DNA from: JBCCQL01 sp039414355
Lineage (GTDB): Bacteria > Planctomycetota > Planctomycetia > Pirellulales > Lacipirellulaceae
Direction: 5' to 3'
Assembly: GCA_039414355.1 (NCBI GenBank)
Contig: JBCDJN010000005.1
Span: 1-64,000, forward strand
DNA length: 64,000 nucleotides
The notes under the pieces were generated by a model. That model had not been told where the DNA came from. It saw only the letters and a list, made by a program, of their open reading frames with translations, and ran no database searches. Shown here piece after piece: positions 1 to 9,300 of this stretch (positions are counted from its first letter, which is position 1; each line of letters starts with the position of its first letter). Made by a program: the position numbers and the translations under genes.

Positions 1-290
1 GGCCCGCCGGGGTTGAGCTGCTGGACGAGGAGAGCCGGGCCGCTTGCGAGTCGCTTCGAGTCGTCGTTGATCTCAACGCGGTGCCGCCGCTTGGCGTCGG
101 AGGGATTGGCGTGACGGACAAGGCGGTCACGCGTGGCCAGCAGGTGCACTACGGCGCCATCGGCGTGGGTGGCGACAAGATGCGGGTCCACAAAGCCGCC
201 ATTCGCCGGCTGTTCGAGTCCAACGACGCGGTGCTCGACGCCGCCGAGGTCTACGCGATCGCGAAGCAACTCGAAGCGGACCGCGGGTAG
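1..290 (+). CDS. Methylene-tetrahydromethanopterin/tetrahydrofolate dehydrogenase, C-terminal part (5' truncated)
   Basis: Only the last 95 residues are in the window; the reading frame is open from base 3 to the TAG at 288-290. Visible blocks are VDLNAVPPLGVGGIGVTDKA, then YGAIGVGGDKM, then HKAAIRRLFESNDAVLDAAE. From family knowledge these match the C-terminus of MtdA/MtdB-type NAD(P)-dependent methylene-H4MPT/H4F dehydrogenases, which carry C1 units in the formaldehyde oxidation pathway found in methylotrophs and many planctomycetes. The enzyme is cytosolic. It runs into the convergent acyl-AMP ligase gene with only 3 nt between the stop codons, so no terminator fits between them. MtdA, MtdB and MtdC type cannot be told apart from this fragment. 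Confidence 0.78.
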   Translation, partial: PAGVELLDEESRAACESLRVVVDLNAVPPLGVGGIGVTDKAVTRGQQVHYGAIGVGGDKMRVHKAAIRRLFESNDAVLDAAEVYAIAKQLEADRG

Positions 291-293
291 CGG

Positions 294-2504
294 TCACTCT
301 TCGGCGAGCAGCCGGGCGGCTTCCTCGTCGCTGAGGCCCTCGATCTCTTCGAGGAGCGACGCGAGTTGTTCATCGCCGGGCGTCTCCGAGCCGTTATCAT
401 CGGGATTGCCGCTCGCGAGTGACTGCTCCGCCAAGTAGCGTGCGAGCGCGGCGGGGGTGGGGTAGTTCCAGGCGACGACCGGCGGCAGAGGCACGCCGAA
501 GGCCTCCTCAAGTTCGCCGCTCAGCTCGACGGCGGTGAGCGAGTCCAACCCGAGCTCGGCGAACGGCCGGTCGCGGTCAAAGGCGCTGGCGTCCAGATCG
601 GTCTTCGTGGCGAGCCACTCGACCATCCACTCTTCGATCCGCTCGGCGGCTAGCTCAGCGCTCAGGCCGTCCAGAGCGGGCGCCGCCACGGCTGCCGGAG
701 CGGCTGGCTTGGTTGCGCCGGTTTGCGACTCGTAGAGCACGCGTAGGGCGCCCGCCTCGTACTGGCGCCGGCACTGGCTCCGCTGAACCTTGCCGCTCGA
801 GGTGACGGGCAGCGCGCCGGTGCGGATCAGCACCACGGCCGCCGGCTCCACCTCGTGCTCGGCGAGCACCGCCCGGCGGATCGCTTCGGCCACGGCCGGG
901 CGGGCGTCCTTGCGGCACGTGCGTTCGATCTGGTGGACCAGGACCAGCCGCTCTCCCCCGTCGCTTGAGACGGCGAACGCAGCGCCGATCTGCACCTGAG
1001 GGTGCGCGGCTTCGGCGGTCTGCTCGATGTCTTGCGGGAAGTGATTGCGGCCGCGGAGGATAACCACATCCTTGCGGCGCCCGGTGATGAACAGCTCGCC
1101 ATCGTCCAGGAAGCCGAGGTCGCCGGTTCGCAGCCGCGGGCTGCCGTCGACCGAGTCGGCGGGCAGAAACGCCTCGGCCGATTCTTCGTCCCGACGCCAG
1201 TAGCCCTGCGCCACCGAAGGGCCTTCGATCAGGACCTCGCCGATCGTCCGATCGGCCAGTGGCTGAAGCGTATCGGGATCGACAACCGTCAGCTCGTGCC
1301 CCGCCGGCGCCGCGCCGCAGCCGACCAGGCGCTGATGGGGGTGATCGTCTCGTGGTGGGGCGGGTCGGCCTTCGCCGAGCGACTGCCGATCGAACGCCCG
1401 AACGACCGGCGGATGATGGCAATCGGGCCCGGCCGCCAGCAGCGTTGACTCCGCCAACCCGTAGCACGGGTAGAACGCGTCGGCGGAAAAGCCCGCTGGG
1501 GCGAACGCCTCGGCGAAGCGGTCGAGCGTGGAGGCGTGTACCGGCTCGGCGCCACAGAACGCCAGCCGCCAGGCGCTGAGGTCGAGCCGGCTCCGCTGCT
1601 CGGCCGGAATCCGGTCGACGCACAATCGGTAGGCGAAGTCCGGGCCGCCGCTGATGGTTGCCGAGTATCGATCGATCGCCTCGAGCCAACGCAGCGGTCG
1701 CTGCAGGAACGCCGGCGGCGGCATCAGGACGCTGGGGCCGCCCACGTAGAGCGGCGTGAGAACGCCGCCGATCAGCCCCATGTCGTGATAGGCCGGCAAC
1801 CAGAAGACGCCGGCGTTGCCATCTTCTTCGCTGGTCTCTTCGGGCAAGCCGAACGCGACGCGGATCGCCTCGAGGTTCGCCAGCAGGTTGCCGTGCGTCA
1901 CCATGACACCCTTCGGCTCGCTCGTGGAGCCCGAGGTGTATTGCAGGAAGGCAAGGTCGTCACCGGTCGCCTCGTGCGGACGCCAGCCTCCAGAGTTGGG
2001 GGCGCCGCCCGGCATGTCCTCGACGGCGAGCCACTCGAGCCCCCGCGCCACGTCGTCTTGCTGATCGAAGTCGATTGCCGACAGCGTCTGCGCGGTCGTC
2101 AGCGCGACCTTGGCGCCGCTGTCTTCGGCAATGCGGCTCATCCGCGGCAGCGGCCGACGCGGCTTAGGGTACGTCGCCGGCGCCGCCACGACGCCGGCGT
2201 ACAGGCAACCGAAGAACGCCCCAATGAACTCCAGGCCCGGCGGAAAGACCAGGACCGCCCGATCTCCCACCGAGAGCCGCGACGCCAGCCCTTCGCCAAT
2301 CGCCCGCGCGCGGGCTTCAAGCTCGGCAAACGTGAGCTCTGGTTCCTGCGTGTCGTCGTGCAGAAAACGGAACGCGACGCGGTTCGGGTAGCGCATCGCC
2401 TGCTGCTTCAGCAGGTGCACAAGCGAAGCGATGACGGGGCGGGCGGGGGACTCGATCACGTCGGCGGGCGGAAGCTTGGAGGGTCGGTGGGTAAGGCCGG
2501 GCAT
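294..2504 (-). CDS. Fatty acyl-AMP ligase fused to an acyl carrier protein
   Basis: The protein has 736 residues. Residues about 20-560 are an ANL-superfamily adenylating domain with the phosphate-binding core YTSGSTSEPKGVMVTHGN starting near residue 189, followed by an FAAL-style body (GVFWLPAYHDMGLIGG) and a SGKVQRSQCR C-terminal segment. Residues about 615-695 are a carrier domain with the phosphopantetheine serine at 655 in GLDSL. An acidic tail rich in E and L ends the protein. FAALs convert free fatty acids to acyl-adenylates and pass them to an ACP rather than to CoA; here the acceptor is fused. The convergent mtd-like gene lies 3 nt away, and the PPTase and PKS genes lie upstream. Most likely role: starter loading for the PKS at 3324-10679. 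The chain length accepted cannot be read from sequence. Confidence 0.9.
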   Translation of the reverse strand: MPGLTHRPSKLPPADVIESPARPVIASLVHLLKQQAMRYPNRVAFRFLHDDTQEPELTFAELEARARAIGEGLASRLSVGDRAVLVFPPGLEFIGAFFGCLYAGVVAAPATYPKPRRPLPRMSRIAEDSGAKVALTTAQTLSAIDFDQQDDVARGLEWLAVEDMPGGAPNSGGWRPHEATGDDLAFLQYTSGSTSEPKGVMVTHGNLLANLEAIRVAFGLPEETSEEDGNAGVFWLPAYHDMGLIGGVLTPLYVGGPSVLMPPPAFLQRPLRWLEAIDRYSATISGGPDFAYRLCVDRIPAEQRSRLDLSAWRLAFCGAEPVHASTLDRFAEAFAPAGFSADAFYPCYGLAESTLLAAGPDCHHPPVVRAFDRQSLGEGRPAPPRDDHPHQRLVGCGAAPAGHELTVVDPDTLQPLADRTIGEVLIEGPSVAQGYWRRDEESAEAFLPADSVDGSPRLRTGDLGFLDDGELFITGRRKDVVILRGRNHFPQDIEQTAEAAHPQVQIGAAFAVSSDGGERLVLVHQIERTCRKDARPAVAEAIRRAVLAEHEVEPAAVVLIRTGALPVTSSGKVQRSQCRRQYEAGALRVLYESQTGATKPAAPAAVAAPALDGLSAELAAERIEEWMVEWLATKTDLDASAFDRDRPFAELGLDSLTAVELSGELEEAFGVPLPPVVAWNYPTPAALARYLAEQSLASGNPDDNGSETPGDEQLASLLEEIEGLSDEEAARLLAEE

Positions 2505-2681
2505 GGGAATCGCCGCGAATCCGTCCGGTTCGCCGAGCGGCCTGCCGCGATTGTAGGCGGCTTGGCAAACTGGATAAAGTACCTCGATCGCGGCTGCTGT
2601 CGCTCACGCGGGACGCACTTGGGACCCACAAACTTGCAACCGACGGGCCAATCGACCGCCGATACGCAGGGGAAAGTCTCC

Positions 2682-3341
2682 GTGTGGCGGTGGCCGCTCG
2701 ACGCGGAAATGACCGCCGAGGGGCTTTCTGCCGAGGAATCGCGGCGCGCCGACCGCTTCTACCACGAGCGAGATCGCCGGCGGTTTCTCGTGGCGCACCA
2801 TGGGCTTCGTCGCGTGCTGGGCGATGCCCTTGGAATTCGGCCCGCCGAAGTGACGCTGCAGACCGGCCCCCACGGAAAACCGAGCCTCGCCGGGGTCGGT
2901 CCGCGGCGGCTCGAGTTCAACCTGACCCACTCCGGGGAATGGGCCTTGCTGGCGCTCTCAGACGATGGCCCGGTTGGAGTCGACCTCGAACAGCAGCGAC
3001 CGGTTGGGGAATCCCAAGCCATCGCGGATCGGCATTACGCCCAGCTCGAGCGATCTCGGGCGCCCGACCCCGACTCGGCGGACTACGAGCGGTGGTTCTT
3101 CGAGACGTGGACCGCGAAGGAAGCCGCGTTGAAGCTGCTCGGCGCCGGGCTGGCGTTGCCGCTGCATCAGGTGGAAACGCCGCCGGCGGATGGCTGGGCG
3201 GAACTGCCCCGGCCGAATCCACTCCAGCTCGCTCGCTGCTGGATCGGTCGACTCGACGCGCCGGACGGGTTCCGGGCGGCGCTCGCAACACCACAGCGTC
3301 CGCAAAGCGTCGCGATGCACACGCTAGAGCAGGTCGTCTAG
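2682..3341 (+). CDS. 4'-phosphopantetheinyl transferase, Sfp/HetI superfamily
   Basis: The protein has 219 residues if started at GTG 2682, which follows an AGGGGA ribosome-binding site by about 8 nt and gives the usual VWRWPLD opening. TTG codons at 2619 and 2634 and ATG 2709 are alternatives. The Mg-binding motif GVDLEQQRP is at about residues 99-107 (Asp 101) and the second motif WTAKEAALKLLG at about 143-154 (Lys 146, Glu 147). The substrate is CoA and the targets would be the ACP serines of the flanking FAAL-ACP and PKS proteins. The gene lies between those two on the opposite strand, and its last 18 nt overlap the 3' end of the PKS gene. This tight packing supports a shared function. 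Confidence 0.9.
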   Translation: MWRWPLDAEMTAEGLSAEESRRADRFYHERDRRRFLVAHHGLRRVLGDALGIRPAEVTLQTGPHGKPSLAGVGPRRLEFNLTHSGEWALLALSDDGPVGVDLEQQRPVGESQAIADRHYAQLERSRAPDPDSADYERWFFETWTAKEAALKLLGAGLALPLHQVETPPADGWAELPRPNPLQLARCWIGRLDAPDGFRAALATPQRPQSVAMHTLEQVV

Positions 3342-6300
3342 CCGCCGGGCGAGTTGCTTGGCGCCGGGGCCGGTCATCATGGTGAAGTGATCGCCCTCGA
3401 TCGGTTCGATGATCGTCTCAAAGCCCGGCAAGTCCGCCCAGCCGGCCACCGCCCCCGAGTCGCCGCTGGCGATGCGCGGCAGCCGGTCGGCCGACTCCGC
3501 CTCGAAGAGCCGCAGCGGGCACTTCAGCCCGGTGGGCGTGTAGCCCGCGCACGCTCGGATGAGCCCGACGCCGACCTCCACCACCTGCCGGATCGCTTCC
3601 TCGGCGGCCGCGCCTTGGAAGAGCCCGGCAGAACGGGCGGCGTCGGCCGCGGCGGAGAACCGGGCGTCCGCGGGAATCGCGCGGAGTTCGCTCAGGCCCA
3701 GGTTGATCTCGAGCCCGCTGAACTGGCTGGCGAACTGCATCGTCTCGTGCAGCAGGCTCGCTTCGTCGTCGAGTTCGACCGATCGATAGGCGTCGGGCGT
3801 TGGTGAATCGAACATCGCGACCAGCTCCACCTCGCGTCCGCCGCGTTCCAATTGCTCCGCCACCGCTACGGCCAGCACGCCGGCGGTAGACCAGCCTGCC
3901 AGCCTCAAGCCGCCTTCGGGTTGAAGCGTGCCGATCGCGACAGCGTAGTCCGCGGCGAGCCGGCTCATGTCCTGGTGCGTCGCCAAGCCATCGCCCAGGC
4001 CGCGGGGCCGGAGCGCAGTCACGGCGGCCGGGGACTCAATCCTCTCGGCCAGCGTCCGGTAGCAGAGCGCGTCGCCGCCGAGGGTAGGCAGCAGGACAAG
4101 CGGCGGTGCTTCGCCTCGCCGCAGCGGCGTGATCGGCGCCCACTCGTCCTGTTTCGCCGGACCGTCGCCGTCGGTGAGGAGCTTCGCGAGCTCTTCGGCC
4201 AGCGAGTCGATGCTCGGGCCCTCAAGCAGCTTGGCCATGGGCACCGTGACGCCCAGCCGCCGCTCCAGCCCGTTCTTGAGTTCGAGCGACATCAGCGAGT
4301 CGATGCCGAACTCCGCCAGAGGCAGGGTGGTATCGAGGTCATTGGGGTTGGTGCTCATTACCCGGGCGAGTGCGTTGCGGACCAGGTCCACCAGCATGGC
4401 GAGCCGCTCGCCGTCGCCGGCCGCCAGCAGGCTGGCAACCAGGGCGGCGTCGGCGGCGCTTCGGGCTCGGCCGGCGTCACCGTCTTGGGGCAAGACTTCG
4501 GCAAGCAGCGCGGGGCCGCTGTCGCCCATGACCCGGGCCATCGCCGGCCAGTCAGGGTCGATCAGGCATGCCTGCGGCGGTGGGTCGCGAAGCAGGTCGA
4601 AGAGCTGGTCGAGCGCCGCTTCAGGTTCGAGCAGCCGCATGCCTTTCGCCTCGATCGACGCCCGCACGTCAGGGTCGTCCGCCATGCCGCCTTCGGCCCA
4701 GGGCCCCCAGTTGACGGAGACCGCCGGCATGCCCGCAGCGCGGCGGGCGTGGGCTAGGGCGTCCAGGGCCGCGTTGCCGGCGGCGTAGTTCGCCTGGCCC
4801 GGCGAGCCCAGCACCGACGCCACCGACGAGAAGAGCACGAAGAAGTCGAGCGGCGCCTCGATCGTCGCGCGGTGCAGGTTCCACCCGCCGCGGGCTTTGG
4901 GACTGAGGACGCGATCGAGCTGCTCGGCGGTCATCGCACCGATGAGCCCATCGTCGAGCACGCCAGCGGCGTGAAGCACACCACGCAGCGGAGGCGTCTT
5001 GGCGGGCAAGGCGCTGAGTGCGCCGCGGAGGGCCGCTTCGTCGGCGACATCAGCCCGGGCGTGCACGATGTTGGCTCCCGTCGCGCGGAGTCGATCGATC
5101 GCTTCGGCGGCCTCGCCCTTCGGCTCGCTCCGTGAGAGCAGCACCACGGCGCCGGCGCCCTCGGCCACGAGGCGGCTCGCCAGCCGCAGGCCGATCGCAC
5201 CGAGTCCACCGGTAACGAGATACGCGCCATCGCTGCGGACGGTCGCATGTTGCTCGGCCGGCGCCCGCGGCGTGACCTTCTTGGAGACCACCACTTTGCC
5301 AATGTTCTTCCGCTGCTGCATGTAGCGGAAGGCGGCGGGCGTGTCGCCGGGGGCGAAGCTTGTCCGCTCCAGCGGCCGGTAGGCGCCGCGTTCGACCTGA
5401 GTGAGCACCTCCGCGAAGAGCCCGCGGATGTACTCCGGCCGCTGCCGCAGCACGCGGTCGAGGTCGATGGCGAAGTAGGAGAGGTTGTCGCGGAACGGCG
5501 CCAGGCCGAGGCGGCGGTCTTGGTAGATGTCGGTCTTGCCGATCTCAAGGAACCGCCCGTACGCCCTGAGCAGCCCGAGGCTGGCGGGGATCGCTTCGCC
5601 CGGCAGCGAGTTGAGAACTACGTCCACGCCTTCGCGGTTGGTCGCTTGGAACACTTCTTCGGTGAAGTCGAGCGTCCTGGAGTTCATCACGTGCCGCACG
5701 CCGAGCGATCGAAGGTAGTCGCGTTTCGCTTCGCTGCCCGCGGTGGCGAAGACCTCGGCGCCCACGGTCTGGGCGATCTGGATCGCGGCCAGCCCCACGC
5801 CGCCGGCGCCGGCGTGGATGAGCACCCGCTCGCCGCGGCTCAGGCCGGCCAAGCGGACGAGGGCATGGTGCGCGGTTAGGAACGTAATGGGCAGCGTCGC
5901 GGCGCCCTCATGCGAGATGGTCGCCGGCTTGCGGACCAGGGCGAACTCGCCGGTGGTGGCGTGCGAGGCGAACGACGATGGCGCCACGCCGAAGACCTCG
6001 TCGCCCACGGCGAAGCGGTCGACGCCCTCGCCAACCGCGGTCACGACGCCCGACATCTCAATCCCGAGCGGCGGCTCTTTCCCTTCGAGCCCCGGGTAGA
6101 GACCGAGCGCCTTGAGCACGTCGCTGAAGTTGAGCCCCGCCGAGTGGACGTCCACGGTCACCTGCCCCGGGCCGGGGCGGACGGGTTCAAACGGCGTGTG
6201 ACGCAGGCCGTCGATCGATCCCGCCCGGCCGAGCCGAAGTTGGTACGGGCCGCGCGGCACGGGCAGCGTGGTTTCCACCTCGGGGGTCGCCACGATGGGC

Positions 6301-9300
6301 CGGAGGCGTGGCGCCCGGCGCTCGCCGCCGCGGTAGGCGACTTCGTCTTGGCCGGTGGCGGTGGCGAGCACCTCGTCCGCTAGTTGGTTGAACGAGCCAT
6401 CGTCCAGGTCGATCAGCCGCGGCCGCAGATCGGGGTGCTCCGACCGCGCCACCCGGGCAAAGCCGAGCAGCGGCGCCTGGCTGATCGTTGCGCTGTGCGA
6501 GTGGCCGATCGGCTGGGCGCCGCGCGTCACAACGCTGAGGCCGGCTCTTGGCCGGAGGCGCCGCTCGGCGAGGCTCTGCACCAGCCGCCGCGCCGACTGC
6601 AAGCTGCCGGACGCCGCTTCGGGCCAAGGTCCGGGCTTGGCGATGTCCACCGGTGGGGTGTCCATCGCCCAGCAGAAGACGACGCCCGCCAGCTCGGCGC
6701 CCGGGCTCGCCAGCACCGCGTCGAGGAGACGCTGATAGTGGTCGTCCGCGTGTTGATCGATCGTGACCTGGGTGCGGTCCGAGTCGCCGTCGACATCGAG
6801 TGTGAACTCGTCGGCGGCGTGGACAAGGACGCATCGACCGCCGCGGGCTTCGAGCTGTTCGACGAGCCTGTCGGCAACTCCGGAGCGATCGGCGAGCACC
6901 ACCCAGAGCCCGGAGGCCGATGCTCGCTCTTCGGGCGTCGATGGAAGCGGCGCCGGGCTCCACTGGATCTCGTGGCGCCACGCCGGAGTGTCCGCCTCCG
7001 CGCTGCCGCTCGCCGAGATGGCCCGCACACGGATTTGCGTGAACGCGGCGACTACGGCGCCGTCGTCCGCCATCAGCCAGGCGTCGCCGGTCAGCTCGTC
7101 GGGCTCGCTGTCGCCGTCGAACTCGTCTACGGCCGCGAGGCAGGAGAGCTTGGTGTCGCCGGCTACCGGCCCGAGCACGTGGACCTTGCCGATGGCGACG
7201 GGCATGTAGGCCCGGGCGGCGCCGGCTTCGCCAAAGCTTGACTGCACCGCGGCGGCGAACGTCTGCATGCAGCCGTCGCCTAAGACTGGATGCAGCACCG
7301 AGTCGCCGGTGGACCGAGTTGCGGGCGTTGACTGGAACTCGGCGTAAGCGGCGCCGCCTGCCTTGGCTACCGTGCTGATCACCTGAAACGTGGGGCCGTA
7401 GTCGAACCCGAAGCCGCTGATCTGACGGTAGAAGTCGTCTCCCGCCAGCGAGTTGCCTTCGCGGAGTGACCGCAAGGTGTCTGCGGGTGGCGTTGGCGGC
7501 TCACCAGCGACCCGCTCGTGCAGCGCGACCGCCGTTGCGTGCTGCTGCCACGGGGCGTCGCTGCCGGCCGGCTGCGAGAAGACCTCAAGCGGCGCCCGCC
7601 CGGCCGACTCGGCTTCCACGCGGGTGTGGACTTTGGTGGCGGCGTCCTCTTGGAAGAAAAGCGCCTGACCAATTGCGACGCCCTCCACGGCATGCCGCCC
7701 CTCGCCAAGCGCTTCGTGGGCCGCTTGCAGTGCGAGCTCCACCAGCGCGGACGCCGGCGCCACGGCCGATCCGCCAACCTTGTGATCGAGCAGGTAGCCC
7801 GGTTCCCGCGGCGACCAGGTGGCGGCGAACGCCGCGTCGCTGCCGGGCTTGTCGATCCGACTGCCAAGCAGCATCGTTGCCCGCGGCGCGGCGAGCCGGC
7901 CCGGATCGAGCGCGACCTCGCCGGCGTCTTCCAGCCAAAACCGCGATCGTTCAAATGGGTAGGTCGGCAGCAGCAGCGGTTGGCGAGCGGTCGACGAGGG
8001 ATCGGTAAGCTTCGTCCAGCGCCGCCAATCGATCCGCCCGCCCGCTGCGTAGTGCCCGGCGACGGCGGCGGAGAGCGTCTCACCATCGGGCCGCCCCTGG
8101 CGGAGCGACGGGAACGTCACGGCCTCGCTGCTGTCGAGCGTCCGTTTGGCCATGCCGAGCAGAGACGCTCCGGGGCCGGCCTCGATCCAACGCGTGGCGC
8201 CCGATTCATCGAGAGCATGCAGGTTGTCAGCGAAGCGGACCGCGTGCCGCAGGTGGTCTCGCCAGTACCGGGCGGTTGGCGCCTCGGTGTGGAGCTTGCC
8301 CGTCAGGTTCGAGGCCATCGGCCGATCGGGCTTGGCGAAGGTGATGGTCGCGGCGAACGCCTCGAAGTCGTCCAGCACGTCGTCCATCTGCGGCGAATGG
8401 AAGGCGTGCGAGACGGTCAGCTCGCGGACGGTCACGCCCTCGCCCTCGAGTCGCTGCGTCGCCTCCGCGACCGCGTCGGCTTCGCCAGAGAGCACCGTTG
8501 TCTCGGGCGTGTTGACCGCCGCGATGGCCACGCGGTCTTCGAGCCCGCGAAGCGCCAGAGCGGCGGTCGCCTCGTCGGTGAACGCGGCGGCCATCCTTCC
8601 GCCGGACGGGGCTTGCTGCATCAGCCGGGCTCGCTCCGCGACCAAGCGGGCCGCGTCTTCAACCGTCATCACCCCAGCCACCGCAGCGGCGACGTACTCG
8701 CCGATGCTGTGGCCGGCGACAAAGTCGGGCTCGACGCCCAGCTCTCGCCAAACCGTTGCGAGCGCCCACTCAACCGCAAACAGCGCGGGCTGCGTGTAAA
8801 CGGTTTGATGGACGGCGTCGCCTTCGCCAAAGAGGACTTCCCGCAGCGGCGTCTCCAGCACGTCGGCAAGCAGGTTGTCGACGCGGTCGATCTCTCGCTG
8901 GAAGACCGGCAACGCGTCGTACAGGTCGCGACCCATGCCGGGGTGCTGAGACCCCTGGCCGGAGAAGAGCATCGCCACCTTCGGGCGTTTGCCGGCCGGA
9001 GCGGTCCCGCGCTGCGTGACCGGCGTCGGTTCGTCTTCGGCGAGTGCGAGGAGTTGCTCGCGCATCGAAAGCGTGTCGGCCGCGGTCACCACGGCACGCT
9101 CGGCGAAGTCCGATCGACCGGCGTTGGCGGCCGCGGCGATCGGCAACGGCGAGGCGCTGTAGGTGTCTGCCCAAGCCGCCAACTGAGCGGCCGACGCCCT
9201 GAGTGCTTCAGGCGTTTTTGCCGAGAGCTTGATGAGCGACGGCGAATCCCACTTCGCCTGTTCGTCGCTTGGCGACGCGGCACTTGTTGGCTGTGCGGCG

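Noticed and set aside
1536..2681. In-frame extension upstream of the PPTase
   Set aside because: The reading frame is open but lies opposite the acyl-AMP ligase; conservation begins only at the VWRW segment, so the start is set at 2682.
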